DNA of 64,000 bases from Megachile rotundata (lineage: Eukaryota; Arthropoda; Insecta; Hymenoptera; Megachilidae): contig NC_134985.1 of the NCBI RefSeq assembly GCF_050947335.1, forward strand, positions 20,885,190 to 20,949,189, in the 5' to 3' direction. The notes under the pieces were generated by a model, which saw only the letters and a program-made list of their open reading frames with translations, was not told the DNA's origin and ran no database searches. This document shows positions 34,386-47,199 of this stretch, piece after piece. The translations under genes and the position numbers were made by a program. Positions within the stretch are counted from its first letter, which is position 1. Each line of letters begins with the position of its first letter.

Positions 34386-36017
34386 ACAGCAGTCAAATTA
34401 CCTTCCCAGAAGGTTATTTGTCCAAAGACATTCCATCAAACGTCCCTAGCTTTATTTCTTATAAATTCTTTCAACTTTATACCCATTGTTTCAATCATTG
34501 AAACTTCATGTTCCTCTATCCCTTATGTTATTTATATCTCATGCAAATGCATTTGACTGTCGTTCTTGGAAGCGACTTTTAAAGATTCATCTGTATTCAG
34601 AGCTGACTTTTGCCCGAGGAATTCCCCGTAATTTGAATAAAAAATTCCACGGTGATACCGTTCGTGCATCACGCTAAAGCCCAATTTACATTACTCGTTC
34701 TGCTCGATTATGATTCGCTGTTTCGTAGCGAAAAACTCCCTAGAATCAGTAGCCGAAGGTTAGCGCGCCTCGGGATATGATTACCGGGATAACTATAACT
34801 CTTCCACGTGTTCGAGAATCATTTATTAATTCCCCATCGCGGGAGACAATTTCTGAAATGGATCATCCGATCCGCCTTCGGTAATATGAACTGTAAACAC
34901 GCAATCAATGTCCGTGAATAAACGTCGTTCTTTTTATTTAAACAAAAAACGAACGAGAGATTTCCAAGGACAAAAGCGTCTCGAGGTTATCTCCTTCGCT
35001 GCTCGATTTAGCGGTCAATCTTAATTGCGTCTGAAAAATTACATTATTTTAATTACAAGTTTAAGCGATCGAATGAAAGGGAGCGTAAGGACGAAGCACT
35101 TAAAACTCGTTTAATGAGAGCACCTGAACAGGACCGACATCGTCACATTTATATTCTTAAGGCACAGTATCGGCTACGCTATTATTTGCAAAATACATAT
35201 AATTAGAAGTACCTATCGAATCAAGCACCGATTGATCCGATAAAGTGGGCAACAACCTTGGCTCATGCTTCGATTCATTTACTTCATTTTCCAAACGCAG
35301 AAAAATTGAAACGAAAACTCGTAAAACGCATCCTACCCTCTAGGTGCACCTCAGCAGAACAATTCCTGGAAGTCGCACCGGGTGATTATCCGTAATTTCA
35401 AGGTGGTGTTCGCAATGGTGTTCACGAATAAAGACCTTTCTAAGAAGACCAGCCTCGAGCGGATTCGAGACTCCGCACGAAACGTGACTCTCGCACCCAT
35501 CTCGACAACAATCCGAAATGGAAGTATTTTTCATTAAAACTCCCCGCAAACGTCGCAGGTGAAAAATAGGGACAAGGGAAAACGAATTCGTATGACGGAT
35601 CTGCGTTTGCCATAAGTGTGAAGGAAGATGGCGCGAAGGCGACCGAGGACTCGCGAATAGGGTGCGAAAACGTCGGGACATCTGCTACCTCAGCGTGCCG
35701 TTGGAAATTATTAATCCCGTCAAAAGTACTAAATCATATCCCGGTGTTGGTGCACGGCTGCCGCCGAGAAGCGAAAGTGACGACGAGGCGTGCGACGTAG
35801 CTGACCTTGATTTAGGGTCGCACAAACCCTTCCCCGAAGATCCTCCCAGGTATTTATGACTCGCAGGAACTAGTTGCCGACGCGTACTGGTAGCATCTGC
35901 CGGTGAAAGGATCCCCCTCTCCCGAGGGAGAGCTCCAAGAAATCAAAAATATTCTTCTTCGAAGATCCCCCTCTACGCGTTACAACCTCCTCTTTATTTC
36001 CGATAAATCCTCACAAA
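34386..36017. other. Unique spacer
   Basis: Unique sequence, more GC-rich at 35340-35870. Open frames there (for example 35340-35681 minus) show no known domain and I do not call them. Confidence 0.5.
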
Positions 36018-36735
36018 GGAGATATTGAGCGTGGAAATACGGAGCGTAGAAACTTGATGCGTGGAGATACGGCGCGTGGAAATACGGCGCGTAGGAATTC
36101 GATGCGTGGAAATACGGCGCGTAGGAATTCGATGCGTGGAGATACGGTGCGTGGAAATACGGCGCGAAGGAATTCGATGCGTGGAGATACGGCGCGTGGA
36201 AATATGGCGCGTAGGAATTCGATGCGTGGAGATACGGTGCGTGGAATTACAGCGCGTAGGAATTCGATGCGTGGAATTACGGCGCGTAGGAATTCGATGC
36301 GTGGAGATACGGCGCGTGGAAATACGGCGCGTAGGAATTCCATGCGTGGAGATACGGCGCGTAGGAATTCCATGCGTGGAGATACGGCGCGTAGGGATTC
36401 GATGCGTGGAGATACGGCGCGTAGAAATATGGCGCGAAGGAATATGGCGCGAGGGAATTCGATGCGTGGAGATACGGCGCGTGGAAATACGGCGTGAGGG
36501 AATTCGATGCGTGGAGATACGACGCGTGGAAATACGGCGCGTAGGAATTCGATGCGTGGAGATACGGCACGTGGAATTACGGCGCGTGGAAATACAGCGC
36601 GTAGGAATTCCATGCGTGGAGATACGGTGCGTGGAATTACGGCGCGTAGGAATTCGATGCGTGGAATTGCGGCGCGTAGGAATTCGATGCGTGGAAATAT
36701 GGCGCGTAGGAATTCGATGCGTGGAGATACAGCGC
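36018..36735. repeat. 15-bp CpG-rich array 4
   Basis: Same family and orientation. The block is very homogeneous: cgtaggaattcgatg alternates with cgtggagatacggcg, and inserted monomers read cgtggaattacggcg and gaaggaatatggcg. Confidence 0.96.
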
Positions 36736-37839
36736 ATCAATCCCTTCCTTCTAATTTTAATACTATAATTTTGTGAATCTTCTCTAATTTAACTCTGAAA
36801 TATACCCTGTAGTATAACAAGAAATAGCAAATAAGTATTTTAAACTTTCCTTTGTTCACTGCACCTTTTAAATCTTCGAAACTTGCATAAAGCAAATCAG
36901 AGGGAGTTGCATTCGCGTTCCAACATGGCGACCCAGCGACTAGAAAAATTATTAGCAGTTTCCTAGCGTGAATTTTTATTACCCGTTTCAATTAACCGGG
37001 ACATAAATACGAGCCCACGACAGGTGATCTAATCATATTTATTGACGGCGATAATATACAGGTACTCGATAAATCAGCTCGCTCTTCGCGCAGGCTGTAA
37101 TTACAGCTGTTTGAACTTCGATTGCGATTAAGCTTCGCATGCGACGATCACGTGAAATTGATTCATGACCTGTCCTTTTCCGCGATTACTCGGTAGCAGC
37201 TAAAACGAATTAATCGAAAAGTTTGTCCGTTCGATCGCGACGCGAGCGCAGAGGGCGCTCCAGAGGGCGCCCCGTTCAATTACCAGCGGCGTAAAAGTGT
37301 AACGCGATACGGACACGGTGTAATTCGAGACCTTGGCAGGGAGAGAGAATTAAAAAAATGCAATTTATGCTTAACGAAAAATACGAGCGTGGTCGCGCGA
37401 AGGCACGCGGCGAAGAAGGGCTGGGCGAGAATGGGAAGCGTGGGCATGTTTTGAAATTCCATTACCGAACGAGATGAGGTCAGTGCACGGCCGATTCATT
37501 AAGCGCTCTATATTTTCCCGACGTTTCTACCTCTACGCCAAGGGGGATATTCTCCGCGGGCCATATTTTCCCTTCGTCGTGCTTCGAACGCCGACGGGAA
37601 AAAAGGGTCAAGACGTGACGCGGGGAATTTTGATTAATCTTCATTATTTTTGGAACGAGCCGACGCGTCAGGGAAACGAAAGAGACTGATTGAGCCGTGA
37701 AAACAGGGACGAGATGGAGGGACCGACAAGATACCCTGTTTCCTATTTGTTCACGGTGAAAAATTACCTCTTTTGCACCTACTTACAAAATTCTTTCGGA
37801 CCTGCTTTTAAAGCGTGAACATTCCGATATTAACGATGT
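36736..37839. other. Unique spacer
   Basis: Unique sequence with a CpG-richer part at 37200-37650. No gene or RNA recognised. Confidence 0.5.
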
Positions 37840-38280
37840 ATCTTGTTCAACATTTGTCTTAGCATATATTTGTCTTAACATATACATGTACTTGTTTGAC
37901 ATATATTTGTCCCAACATATACATGTACTTGCTCAATATATATGTATTTGTCTCAGTATATATTTGTCTCAACATATACATGTACATGCTTAGCATATAT
38001 TTGATTCAACATATACATGTACTTGCTCAACATATATGTATTTGTCTCAGCATATATTTGTCTTAACATATACATATACTTGCTTAGCATATATTTGTCC
38101 TAACATATACATGTACTTGCTCAACATATATTTGTTCCAACATACACATATACTTGCTCAACATATATGTATTTGTCTCAGCACATATTTGTCGCAACAT
38201 ATACTATACTTGCTCAACATATATGTATTTGTCTCAGCATATATTTGTCCCAACATACACATGTACTTGCTCAACATTCA
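37840..38280. repeat. AT-rich minisatellite (about 30/60 bp units)
   Basis: Words acatatacatgtacttgc, tcaacatatatgtatttg and tcagcatatatttgtc recur about a dozen times at roughly 30-bp steps with 50-60-bp composite units. Confidence 0.9.
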
Positions 38281-38569
38281 CCCTTTGCAGTTCTTAATTT
38301 CCTTCACCTTTTGAAAAGACCTTCTGCATCCTCCCTTAATTAATTTTTAAAATGAGTGTTGAGTGTGTGACAAATATATGATCACTTATTATAAGCAGTA
38401 AATAAATGAAAATATACATTCAACCAATTTATCAGAATTATTTATGAGATCCAAAAGAAATGCGACATCAAACTCAATACAGAAGTGATGAGGTTTAAAC
38501 TAAAACATGTGAGGCCGAAATGATCCTGAACACTGAATGATCCTATTTAGAAGTTCGTTCGTACAGCAA
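38281..38569. other. Short unique spacer
   Basis: AT-rich unique sequence with nothing recognised. Confidence 0.5.
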
Positions 38570-38690
38570 AATGTTTAACAAATGTTCGGTCAAATGTTTG
38601 ACAAATGTTTGTTCAAGTGTTTGACAAATGTTTGGTCAAATGTTTGACAAATGTTTGTTAAAATGTTTGACAAATGTTTCAAACAAATTT
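38570..38690. repeat. Short array of caaatgtttg words
   Basis: The word gacaaatgtttg alternates with gtcaaatgttt about five times in 120 bp (unit about 24-30 bp). Confidence 0.85.
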
Positions 38691-39407
38691 GCAACTTTAC
38701 CATTTTTGTTTGGTAAAGCAGTCACGTGGATCATGAAAACCTGGTATCCCGTAACCGGTGTCGAAGAGACGGTTCGTTTATGATTGGTACGAGTCCCAGG
38801 GTGGTCGTTCAGCGAACGGACCAACATCGGGGAACCACCCCTACCTTTTGGACGGCGTGTACGAATCCGCGGTACCAAAGGCTACGTCTCTCGCAACAGA
38901 CGGCTTAATTCGCTCGTACCGTCAGATATATTAATTAACGATGGCTCGACTTGCAACCCAATTTAGAAACAAGCACCTTGTTTGCATACAAAGAAGCGTC
39001 ATAGAGCGAGTTCACACCCTCGATTCCGTGCCGATATAAATGGTGTTGAGGAGGGAAAACGAGGGAGGGAAACGAGGGAGTAGAAATGGAAAATTGTAAA
39101 AGAGAGTGGGAGGAATTAGCACGGAACTATGGGGTGTGATAAGAGGGCAAGGTAGAAGGCTCTGATTTAGAATCGTGAAGGAGTTCAATCAATGAAGTCT
39201 GAAATAGTTGTGTTTAAAATTTGAGTGCCTTGCATAAATTTAAGTTCCTAAATTAGGAACTGTGCTGATAAACCTAGCTTAACCTAAACTTTTAAATCTC
39301 TAAATTGCCAAATGGTCCAATTAACGAGTTCAAATATCTAAATTTACAAGTTTGAAATATTTAAACAATTCCTAAGTTCGATTTCTACATTTCCAAACCT
39401 CCAAACT
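38691..39407. other. Unique spacer
   Basis: Unique sequence of moderate GC content. No gene recognised. Confidence 0.5.
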
Positions 39408-39895
39408 CTTATGCGTGGAAATACGGTGTGTGGGGATACGGCGCGTGGAGATACGGAGCGTGGAAATACGACGCGCAGGAATTCGATGCGTGGAAACACT
39501 GCGCGTAGAGATACCACGCGTAGGAAATCGATGCGTGGAGATACGGCGCGTGGAGATACGGAGCGTGGAAATACGGCGCGTAGGAATTCGATGCGTGGAA
39601 ACACTGCGCGTAGAGATACCACGCGTAGGAAATCGATGCGTGGAGATACGGCGCGTGGAGATACGGAGCGTGGAAATACGACGCGCAGGAATTCGTTGCG
39701 TGGAAACACTGCGCGTAGAGATACCACGCGTAGGAAATCGATGCGTGGAGATACGCCGCGTGGAGATACGGAGCGTGGAAATACGGCGCGTAGGAATTCG
39801 ATGCGTGGAGATACAACGCGTAGGAATTCGATGCGTGGAAATACGGCGCGTAGGAATTCGATGCGTAGAGATACGGAGCGTAGTCCAGAAAAAAG
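39408..39895. repeat. 15-bp CpG-rich array 5, with 105-bp period
   Basis: Same monomer family and orientation. The marker tggaaacact occurs at 39491, 39596 and 39701, an exact 105-bp (7 x 15) higher-order period, different from the 135 and 120 bp of arrays 1 and 3. Confidence 0.97.
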
Positions 39896-40404
39896 TCCCT
39901 ACTCTCCCAAATTTCTAGCATCCTCACGAAACTATGTAAACCCTAAGCCCCTACTCTCCCAAATTTCCAGCATCCTCATGAAACCATGTAAACTCGTAAG
40001 GATCGACACCTCCAAAGAGTGATCCATCTAACACACGATCCATCCAATTCAGGAAAAGACGGAAGTGGAGAATAGTAATGAAAGAGACTAAAAGGCTGCA
40101 AACAAAGAAGTGCATCGTTGTGAACGAGACTGGTTAAAACGTGGACCAAGTGTTTAAGGAACACTCTTGCTGTTGACTGGACGCTCAAGATACACTCGTG
40201 TGCAATTCTCAAGAGAGTATGCAAGAGCAGCGCTCTTTGGAGTGCGCTTCTTTGCCGCTGAGTCCGCGGTTTCCTGTCCGCAAATATCATCGACTGCCTC
40301 TGTCTTCCCCAATTCGATTACAGCTTCAGACAAAGTCACGTTGAGTCAATATTACTCTGACTCCTTTCGTTCAACCGACACTCAAACACTCTGCATGATC
40401 GAAC
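39896..40404. other. Spacer with a 52-bp tandem duplication
   Basis: ctactctcccaaattt occurs at 39899 and 39951 (two copies, 52 bp apart). The rest is unique and I recognise nothing in it. Confidence 0.6.
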
Positions 40405-40822
40405 TGAAAATCGTCTTCTTTAAATTGTATCTCCGCATCATTTCCTAGATAAAATCTTCCTGTTACGAATCTGTATTTGTAAATCTATGTTGAAGCACAT
40501 TTAGTCAGTTTCTAATTGAAATTAGAAGGCAATCCGAACTCTGAATTGACAAGAACCTGCTATACAAGAACTTGTTTGAGAACAGTTAAAATATCTGTGA
40601 TTGTAAGACATCTGATTGAAAATCGTCTTCTTTAAATTGTATCTCCGCATCATTTCCTAGATAAAATCTTCCTGTTACGAATCTGTATTTGTAAATCTAT
40701 GTCGAAGCACATTTAGTCAGTTTTTAATTGAAATTAGAAGGCAATCCGAACTCTGAATTTACAAGAACCTGCTGTACAAGAACCTGTCTGAGAACAGTTA
40801 AAATATCTGTGATTGTAAGACA
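40405..40822. repeat. 212-bp direct duplication of unique sequence
   Basis: Two copies, 40405-40616 and 40617-40822, differ at only a few positions (for example atgttgaagc versus atgtcgaagc). The second copy ends exactly where CpG-rich array 6 begins. Confidence 0.95.
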
Positions 40823-41458
40823 GATACGGCGCGTAGGAATTCCATGCGTGGAGATACGGAGCGTGGAAATACGGCGCGTAGGAATTCGATGCGTGGAGAT
40901 ACGGCGCGTGGAAATACGGCGCGTGGAATAACGGCGCGTGGTAATACAGCGCGTAGGAATTCGATGCGTGGAAATACGGCGCGTGGAGATACGGAGCGTG
41001 GAAATACGGCGCGTAGAAATTCGATGCGTGGAGATACGGCGCGTGGAGATACGGAGCGTGGAAATACGGCGCGTAGAAATTCGATGCGTGGAGATACAGC
41101 GCATAGGAATTCGATGGGTGGAAATACGGCGCGTGGAATAACGGCGCGTGGAAATACGGCGCGTAGGGATTCGATGCGTGGAGATACGGCGCGTAGGAAT
41201 TCGGTGCGTGGAAATACGGCGCGTGGAATAACGGCGCGTGGAAATACAGCGCGTAGGAATTCGATGCGTGGAGATACGGCGCGTAGAAATACGGAGCGTG
41301 GAAATACGGCGCGTAGGAATTCGATGCGTGGAAATACGGCGCGTAGAAATTCGATGCGTGGAAATACGGCACGTGGAAATACGGAGCGTAGGAATTCGAT
41401 GCGTGGAAATACGGCGCGTGGAAATACGGCGCGTAGGAATTCGATGCGTGGAAATGAG
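40823..41458. repeat. 15-bp CpG-rich array 6
   Basis: Same family and orientation as arrays 1-5. The variant ggaata (in cgtggaataacggcg) occurs at 40925, 41135 and 41225, spacings of 210 and 90 bp, both multiples of 15. Confidence 0.97.
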
Positions 41459-42119
41459 TAAATTTGCATTTTGAGAAAGTCTGACTTAGAACAAAAATCT
41501 TTCACCCTTGAAAACCTCGAAAAATCAAAATATTCCACATGACACGATATAAAAAAGCACAATAATATTAAAATTATAGTTATAATCTACATAACTCAGC
41601 ACAGTAATGTCCCAGACCCAACAAGAACCACGCGTCCAAAAAGCCAGCACCTAATCAGGCCAACATTCCAGCGTAACAGTGTACATATTCGCACACAGGT
41701 GTGCGGTTAATTCGCGTGGTATAAGGCTTATCTCCGGTCCAGTCTCACCTCCGGGTCCGTTTAGCCGGCGCGATAACGTTTTAGGTTAAATTCAAGCAGC
41801 CCGGGGCAGGCCACCGGCTGATTTAAGGGCCCGGTATTGCTATCCCGGCGCGTATAAGCGTGCTCGCGACCCCATCGCCCGCCTGGAGGGCTGAAAAGCC
41901 CCCTAACGGAGGCGTATGCCACCGGTAGATAGTCGGCCGCGATAAGCTAAATGTTCGACTCCCCTATATTATATAGCTTAGGTAGGCCCGGAGCGTAAAC
42001 CGAACTAACGCGATGCTGAGACAGACGGATCGTTCACAGAACCGGGATCCAGGGCTTTGCATTCCACTCGTGCTGGATTGCCGCCGGATAAGCGGCTACA
42101 TACCTGGACACGCGCTCAG
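41459..42119. other. Unique CpG-rich island between arrays
   Basis: Positions 41690-42120 are notably GC- and CpG-rich and non-repetitive. No open frame or RNA is recognised. This is a candidate conserved non-coding block, on composition only. Confidence 0.4.
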
Positions 42120-42625
42120 GGGGCCCTGTGCCACTTTCAGGGAGATGGGATAATTTTTATAGGGCACTGTACTAGTTTTTGGGGAGCACTGTGCTAGTTT
42201 TGGAGGATTATGCTAGTTTTTACGGGGCACTGAGGTTCTTTTTACGGAGCTCTGTGCTAGTTTTTATGGGACACTGTGATAGTTCTTAGGGAGCACTCTA
42301 TTACTTTTCAGGGAGTACTAGTTCTCAGAGACCCTGCGCTAGTTTTCGTGAGGCTCTGAGTTAGTTTTCATGTGCTCTAGCCTTTAGGGGATACTCTGCT
42401 AGTTCTTAGAGGACCGGTGCTACTTTTTAGGGGGTCTAGTGTTTTCATGTGTTAGGTCCTAAGGAACACTGTGGTAGATCTCGGAAAGCCTTAGTTAGTT
42501 TTCACAAGGTCCTATGCTAGTTTTCAGAGAGTACTGCCTTAGATTTGAGGAGGCACAGTACTATTTTTCAGAAGACACTATGCCAGTTTTAAAAGGGCCC
42601 CTGCTAGTTTTCAAGAGGCTTGTAG
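42120..42625. repeat. Degenerate array of about 24-bp units (ctagtttt)
   Basis: The word gtgctagtttt and neighbours such as ggggcact recur about 18 times at irregular 22-28 bp spacing, with strong divergence between copies. Confidence 0.85.
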
Positions 42626-43629
42626 GCACAGGACTGCGACGGGTTGCAGCTTTCAGGCGCTATCGCCATTTTGTTGCGTGTGGTTGCTGGAGGATATTTG
42701 TCGTGGAACGTGGAATATTTTATGGCGGACATTTAGTTGATAATATCGAGACAAATATTGCACGAGCTTCACTATGTCACGAGTTTCATCATGTCACCAG
42801 CAGCTATTTCTATGTAATACACAATTAAACAATACCGTCTCTTAATAGACAATTTTAATACTAATTTTATAAATTTCGTTTGAATGTTAGATCATATTAA
42901 ACACGTTAAAGTCTGGTACATTTACAAAAAGAAGTTCAATAAACAATTAATCAACATCGTTTCCTAATAAACAATTTAAATACTGATTCTATAATTCCAT
43001 AGTTTTATAGTTCAATTTTATAGTTCATTTTAATATTGGAGAATGTTAAACAAGTTGAAGTATATTTTATTCTACAGAAAGAAAATTCTGAATAAAAATG
43101 AGATGGACATTCCAGGCTTTCGAAGCAGCCTTCGTCGACAGGATACACGTGGGGACAAGTTGCGGCGTTATCTGGAGTTTAGGGGTGCAGCTTTAGCGGA
43201 AATTGAGCCAAGACCGTGCCGGAAATTCCCTTGCCCCGTGGGAGACTACAGTGTACCATAAATTGAAGAGGTTGCGTTTGAATCGAAGTGTGCCCCTTCG
43301 ACGCGAAAATTGAGTTAAACGCGCTCCCTTCGCGCGGGAATCTAGTGCGGTTACGTAGGAAGCTCTAAATTGATGTACTTATGCGTGCACGCAGCTTTTA
43401 CGCCATCTAATACTCGTAGATCTACCGTACAATCGAATCAAGTCAAATTTGTTTGAATTAAAATTGTATCTTTTTAACCACGAAGTGGGACTCTGTCGAA
43501 TAAAGTTTGAGGGTTTAATGTTTTGTGTAGGTGATTGGTAGGAAATTTGGGTAATTCTGAGGCTCTGTAAGGAGGAATTGGAACGGACTGAGTCTCTGAA
43601 TTTCTTGCGGTTTCAGATCTGGGGTTTGG
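42626..43629. other. Unique spacer
   Basis: AT-rich unique sequence with a short loose repeat of aataaacaattaa words at 42830-43030. No gene recognised. Confidence 0.5.
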
Positions 43630-44515
43630 GATTTTCTACGTCCATAAATTCCTACATCGCCAAATCCTTACATCTCCTAATTCCTATATTTCCAAATTCC
43701 TTCACCTCCAAATTCTAACACCCCGAAATTCCTACATCCCCGAATCCCTATATTTCCAAATTCCTACGTCCCCAAATCCCTACATCTCCAAATTCCTACA
43801 TTCCACAATTCCTACATTCCCAAATTCCTATATTCCTAAATTCCTTCGCCCCCAAATTCCTACATCCCCGAATCCCTATATTTCCAAATTCCTACACCCC
43901 GAAATTCCTACGCCCCCAAATCCCTACATCTCCAAATTCCTATATTCCCCAATTTCTCCATTCCCAAATTCCTTCACCCCCAAATTCCTATATTTCCAAA
44001 TTCCTTTACCCCCAAATTCCTATATTTCTAAATTCCATCACCCCCAAATTCCAACACTCCCAAATTCCAACACCCCCAAACTCCTACATCCCCGAATCCC
44101 TATATTTCCAAATTCCTACGCCCCCAAATCCGTACATCTCCAAATTCCTATATTCCCCAATTCCTACATTCCCAAATTCCTTCACCCCCAAATTCCTATA
44201 TTTCCAAATTCCTTTACCCCCAAATTCCTATATTTCTAAATTCCATCACCCTCAAATTCCAGCACTCCCAAATTCCAACACCCCCAAACTCCTACATCCC
44301 CGAATCCCTATATTTCCAAATTCCTACACCCCGAAATTCCTACGCCCCCAAATCCCTACAGTTCCAAATTCCCACATCCCACTTTCTTTTAGTCCCAAAT
44401 CCCTACACCCCTAAATTTGTCTACACCCCAAATCCCATAGATTCAAAACTTTACCATCCCAAATTTCTATACCCCAAATTTCCACAGCTCCAATTACCTA
44501 TCCCTCCAAATCCTA
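43630..44515. repeat. C-rich minisatellite with about 206-226-bp higher-order period
   Basis: Monomers of about 15-16 bp (aaattcctacatcccc, tatttccaaattcct). The phrase cgcccccaaatcc occurs at 43911, 44117 and 44343, spacings of 206 and 226 bp, with the same succession of variants in between. Confidence 0.93.
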
Positions 44516-45195
44516 ATTCTGCAGCGATACAACCTTGATTCTGCACTATAATCAACTACCAAAGCAGATATATCACACCAAAGCAGATATATAAAAATGA
44601 ACATCGGGTTGCCTAAGCAAGGAGCAACGAGAGACGATCACATGACCAAAGTCAAAGCTGATTGGTCGTCCAACATCGCCTGAAGAGCAGCAACCCGCCC
44701 AACCGCAGAATCTAAACGAACGTGCTCCAAGGAGATCGAGAAAGTTACCTCCAACTTCCGAAACTGGTTTTGATTAACAAAATCCTGTTTTTTATTCGAG
44801 TGAAAATCCTTTGTCTTACGCGGCAAAGTTTGCCGATGTCTGGTACGAGAGAGACGGGTGCTGTATGCATAAGTAACGACTCGGATAAAGCTGGCGTTCG
44901 CTTTTATGAACAAAGTTGCTCGAGTTAAGTTTCTATGGCAGCTTTTAATAAAGTCTTGCCGTTTAAACGTATATTCACGCTATTTGCATAGAAGAACCGT
45001 GATAAGCGCTTGTCGAGTTCAGCGAGAATGTAATCGCACCCGCGAGGTGTTACCGACCGAGGGTGCCTTTATCGATCGAGTCGAGGAGTTTAGTTGCGAT
45101 TGGTGCCGACTTGTGCGATTTTTAAGTTATTTTATAGATAATTTAACTATTAAATTTTTTGAGTGTTTTGTGAAAATTTTATTGAATTCTTTTCT
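44516..45195. other. Unique spacer
   Basis: Unique sequence. No gene recognised. Confidence 0.5.
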
Positions 45196-45540
45196 TTGGA
45201 GTTTTTTTGGTTGGATATTTTTTCTTTGGACTCATTTAGGTTTCCTTGGTTAAATATTTTTTGCTTAGGTTCCTTCAGGTTTCCTTGGTTAAATATTTTT
45301 TGTTTAGGTTCCTTCAAGTTTCCTTGGTTAAATATTTTTATCTTCGGTTCCTTCAAGTTTCCTTGGTTAAATATTTTTTACTTAGGTTCCTTCAAGTTTC
45401 TTTGGTTAAATATTTTTTCCTTAGATTCCTTCAAGTTTCCTTGGTTAAATATTTTTTCCTTAAGTTCCTTCAAGTTTCCTTGGCTAAATATTTTTTCCTT
45501 AGGCTCCTTCAAGTTTCCTTGCCAGTTCCTTCAAAGAGCC
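45196..45540. repeat. 39-bp tandem array
   Basis: ccttggttaaat occurs at 45244, 45283, 45322 and 45361 and continues at 39-bp steps to about 45480. Units contain ggttccttcaagtttc. A period divisible by three keeps open frames on both strands. Confidence 0.95.
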
Positions 45541-46292
45541 AATCAAGTTTCCTTATTAATTCTCTCAAAAGATGAATTTTTAATAATTTTTAATAACTGT
45601 ACAAATTTACTAATATAAAAAGTTTCAAGCTAAAAATTACAGAAGTGAAAAAAATATACGAATGGAACAGAAATAATTTTGCGAACATAAAATACTATGA
45701 ATCATCCCCATATTCCACACGTGTCATATTCCCATTAACTGCAGCATCGCATGATGCCAGTGTAATCAGGTCACAAGACAAGAGGTTTACGATAGATCGT
45801 CGAACCTACTCACGATTAATTGGCTTTTCTCTGGGAACTGGATCACGTCGTAACGCGTAAAATTCACCCCTCGATAGAGGAACGAGAGACCCGGTTGTCT
45901 CATGGCTCCCCTTTTCGGGCATTGTAAAGCAGCTGCTTACGAGAGGATGCCTAAAATACGAGCGATATATCGGAAGTGGTTCGGCGACTCGATCGACGAG
46001 GAGAGAAAAAAAGGAACGAACCGGTACTAGCTTTATGGCCGTGCAGTCTCCAAATCCGTGAACCATAAAGACAGTCGCAGCTCGATTTATAAAAAGAAAT
46101 ACAACAAACTTTATTGTTACTTCACTTTTCAACAAAGTATACCTTTTCATATTTTTTAAACAAAGTATACTTTTTTCAATAAAATTTTGAAATTTCTCAA
46201 CAAAATGTCATTAACTAAAAGCGTTTAATTTAACGCTATAACAATGTTCAATTTGATGAGAAAATATTCCTTAATTTAATCAAAGGCACTCT
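45541..46292. other. Unique spacer
   Basis: Unique AT-rich sequence. No gene recognised. Confidence 0.5.
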
Positions 46293-46529
46293 TTAACCCC
46301 TTGCTCTGCAATATGACTCGTGATGTATATTACAGTTGGAATATTATGAACCAGACTCTTATTTTTATTGCAATTGAGTTCTTAGCACAATTCTAATTAT
46401 TATCTGTGTAATCAAAGATAGTTAAAAGCAAGATTGACATAACATTTTAACTTTCTTTAACTACTCTAACGTTGTACCAATAACTAGCTTCCTATGAATG
46501 ACGCATCTGCCCAGAAATTTATAGGTTAA
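46293..46529. mobile_element. TTAA-flanked MITE-like element, copy 2
   Basis: Starts ttaaccccttgctctgc and ends ataggttaa, so TTAA is at both ends and the size is 237 bp. The interior shares acaattctaa, then acattttaact, with the block at 57480-57560. Terminal inverted repeats are short and weak, so this is less certain than the copy at 19.3 kb. Confidence 0.4.
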
Positions 46530-47199
46530 GACATCAATTTCATTGAAAAATCCCATTTAAAAGACACTGCACAATTTTTAATTTTATAATAAATATAAAT
46601 GAATAACTATTTAATGAATAACTACTTTCCTACATTTCCTACATTTTCTCCCATAATATTAAACTAACTGTAAGTTTCACAAAATGGCGGAGACAGGATT
46701 AGGACTCGCTGGTAAATCACCAGCTGTTTCGACAGTAGCTAATGCGATCACGAATCTGTAATCTTCTCTCGATTGATACGATCACGTTAAATGAGAAATT
46801 AGTCGAACGAAGGGAAGCACACGACGTTGTTAGTAACGGTATCCGTGATTTTTCAACCACTTATGGTAATTTATCTGCGAGTCAAGTTGTGCCGGGAATC
46901 AGGGAATGTAACACGAAATTCATGTATCGAATTAGTCAAACGCAGGGGTCTCTATTATTCACCGATACTAAGGCGGAGCTTAATCCTTGCGACACCTCAT
47001 TGCTACAACCTACACAAGTATTTTTCACCTGCTACGGAAATTATGATTCATTGAATCGTTTCGAAACTTGGTATGGTCTTTGCAAGGAGAGAATCTTGGT
47101 TGCAGCTGGATTTAAAAAAAAATTGAGAGTAGGGAAAGTTGAGAGAAGGGAGAGAGTTTAGGAAGTGATGCTATGGGAAATTTACAAGTGAAAAATTTA
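46530..47199. other. Unique spacer
   Basis: Contains a 139-codon open frame (46742-47161, plus) without a recognised domain, which I do not call. Otherwise nothing is seen. Confidence 0.5.

Noticed and set aside
37840..38690. CRISPR-like alternation of repeats and spacers
   Set aside because: Spacing is irregular, the words are degenerate minisatellite units, and the genome is eukaryotic.
46742..47161. 139-codon open frame before the 23-bp array
   Set aside because: No similarity I recognise, and it runs into repeat lead-in sequence; likely chance.
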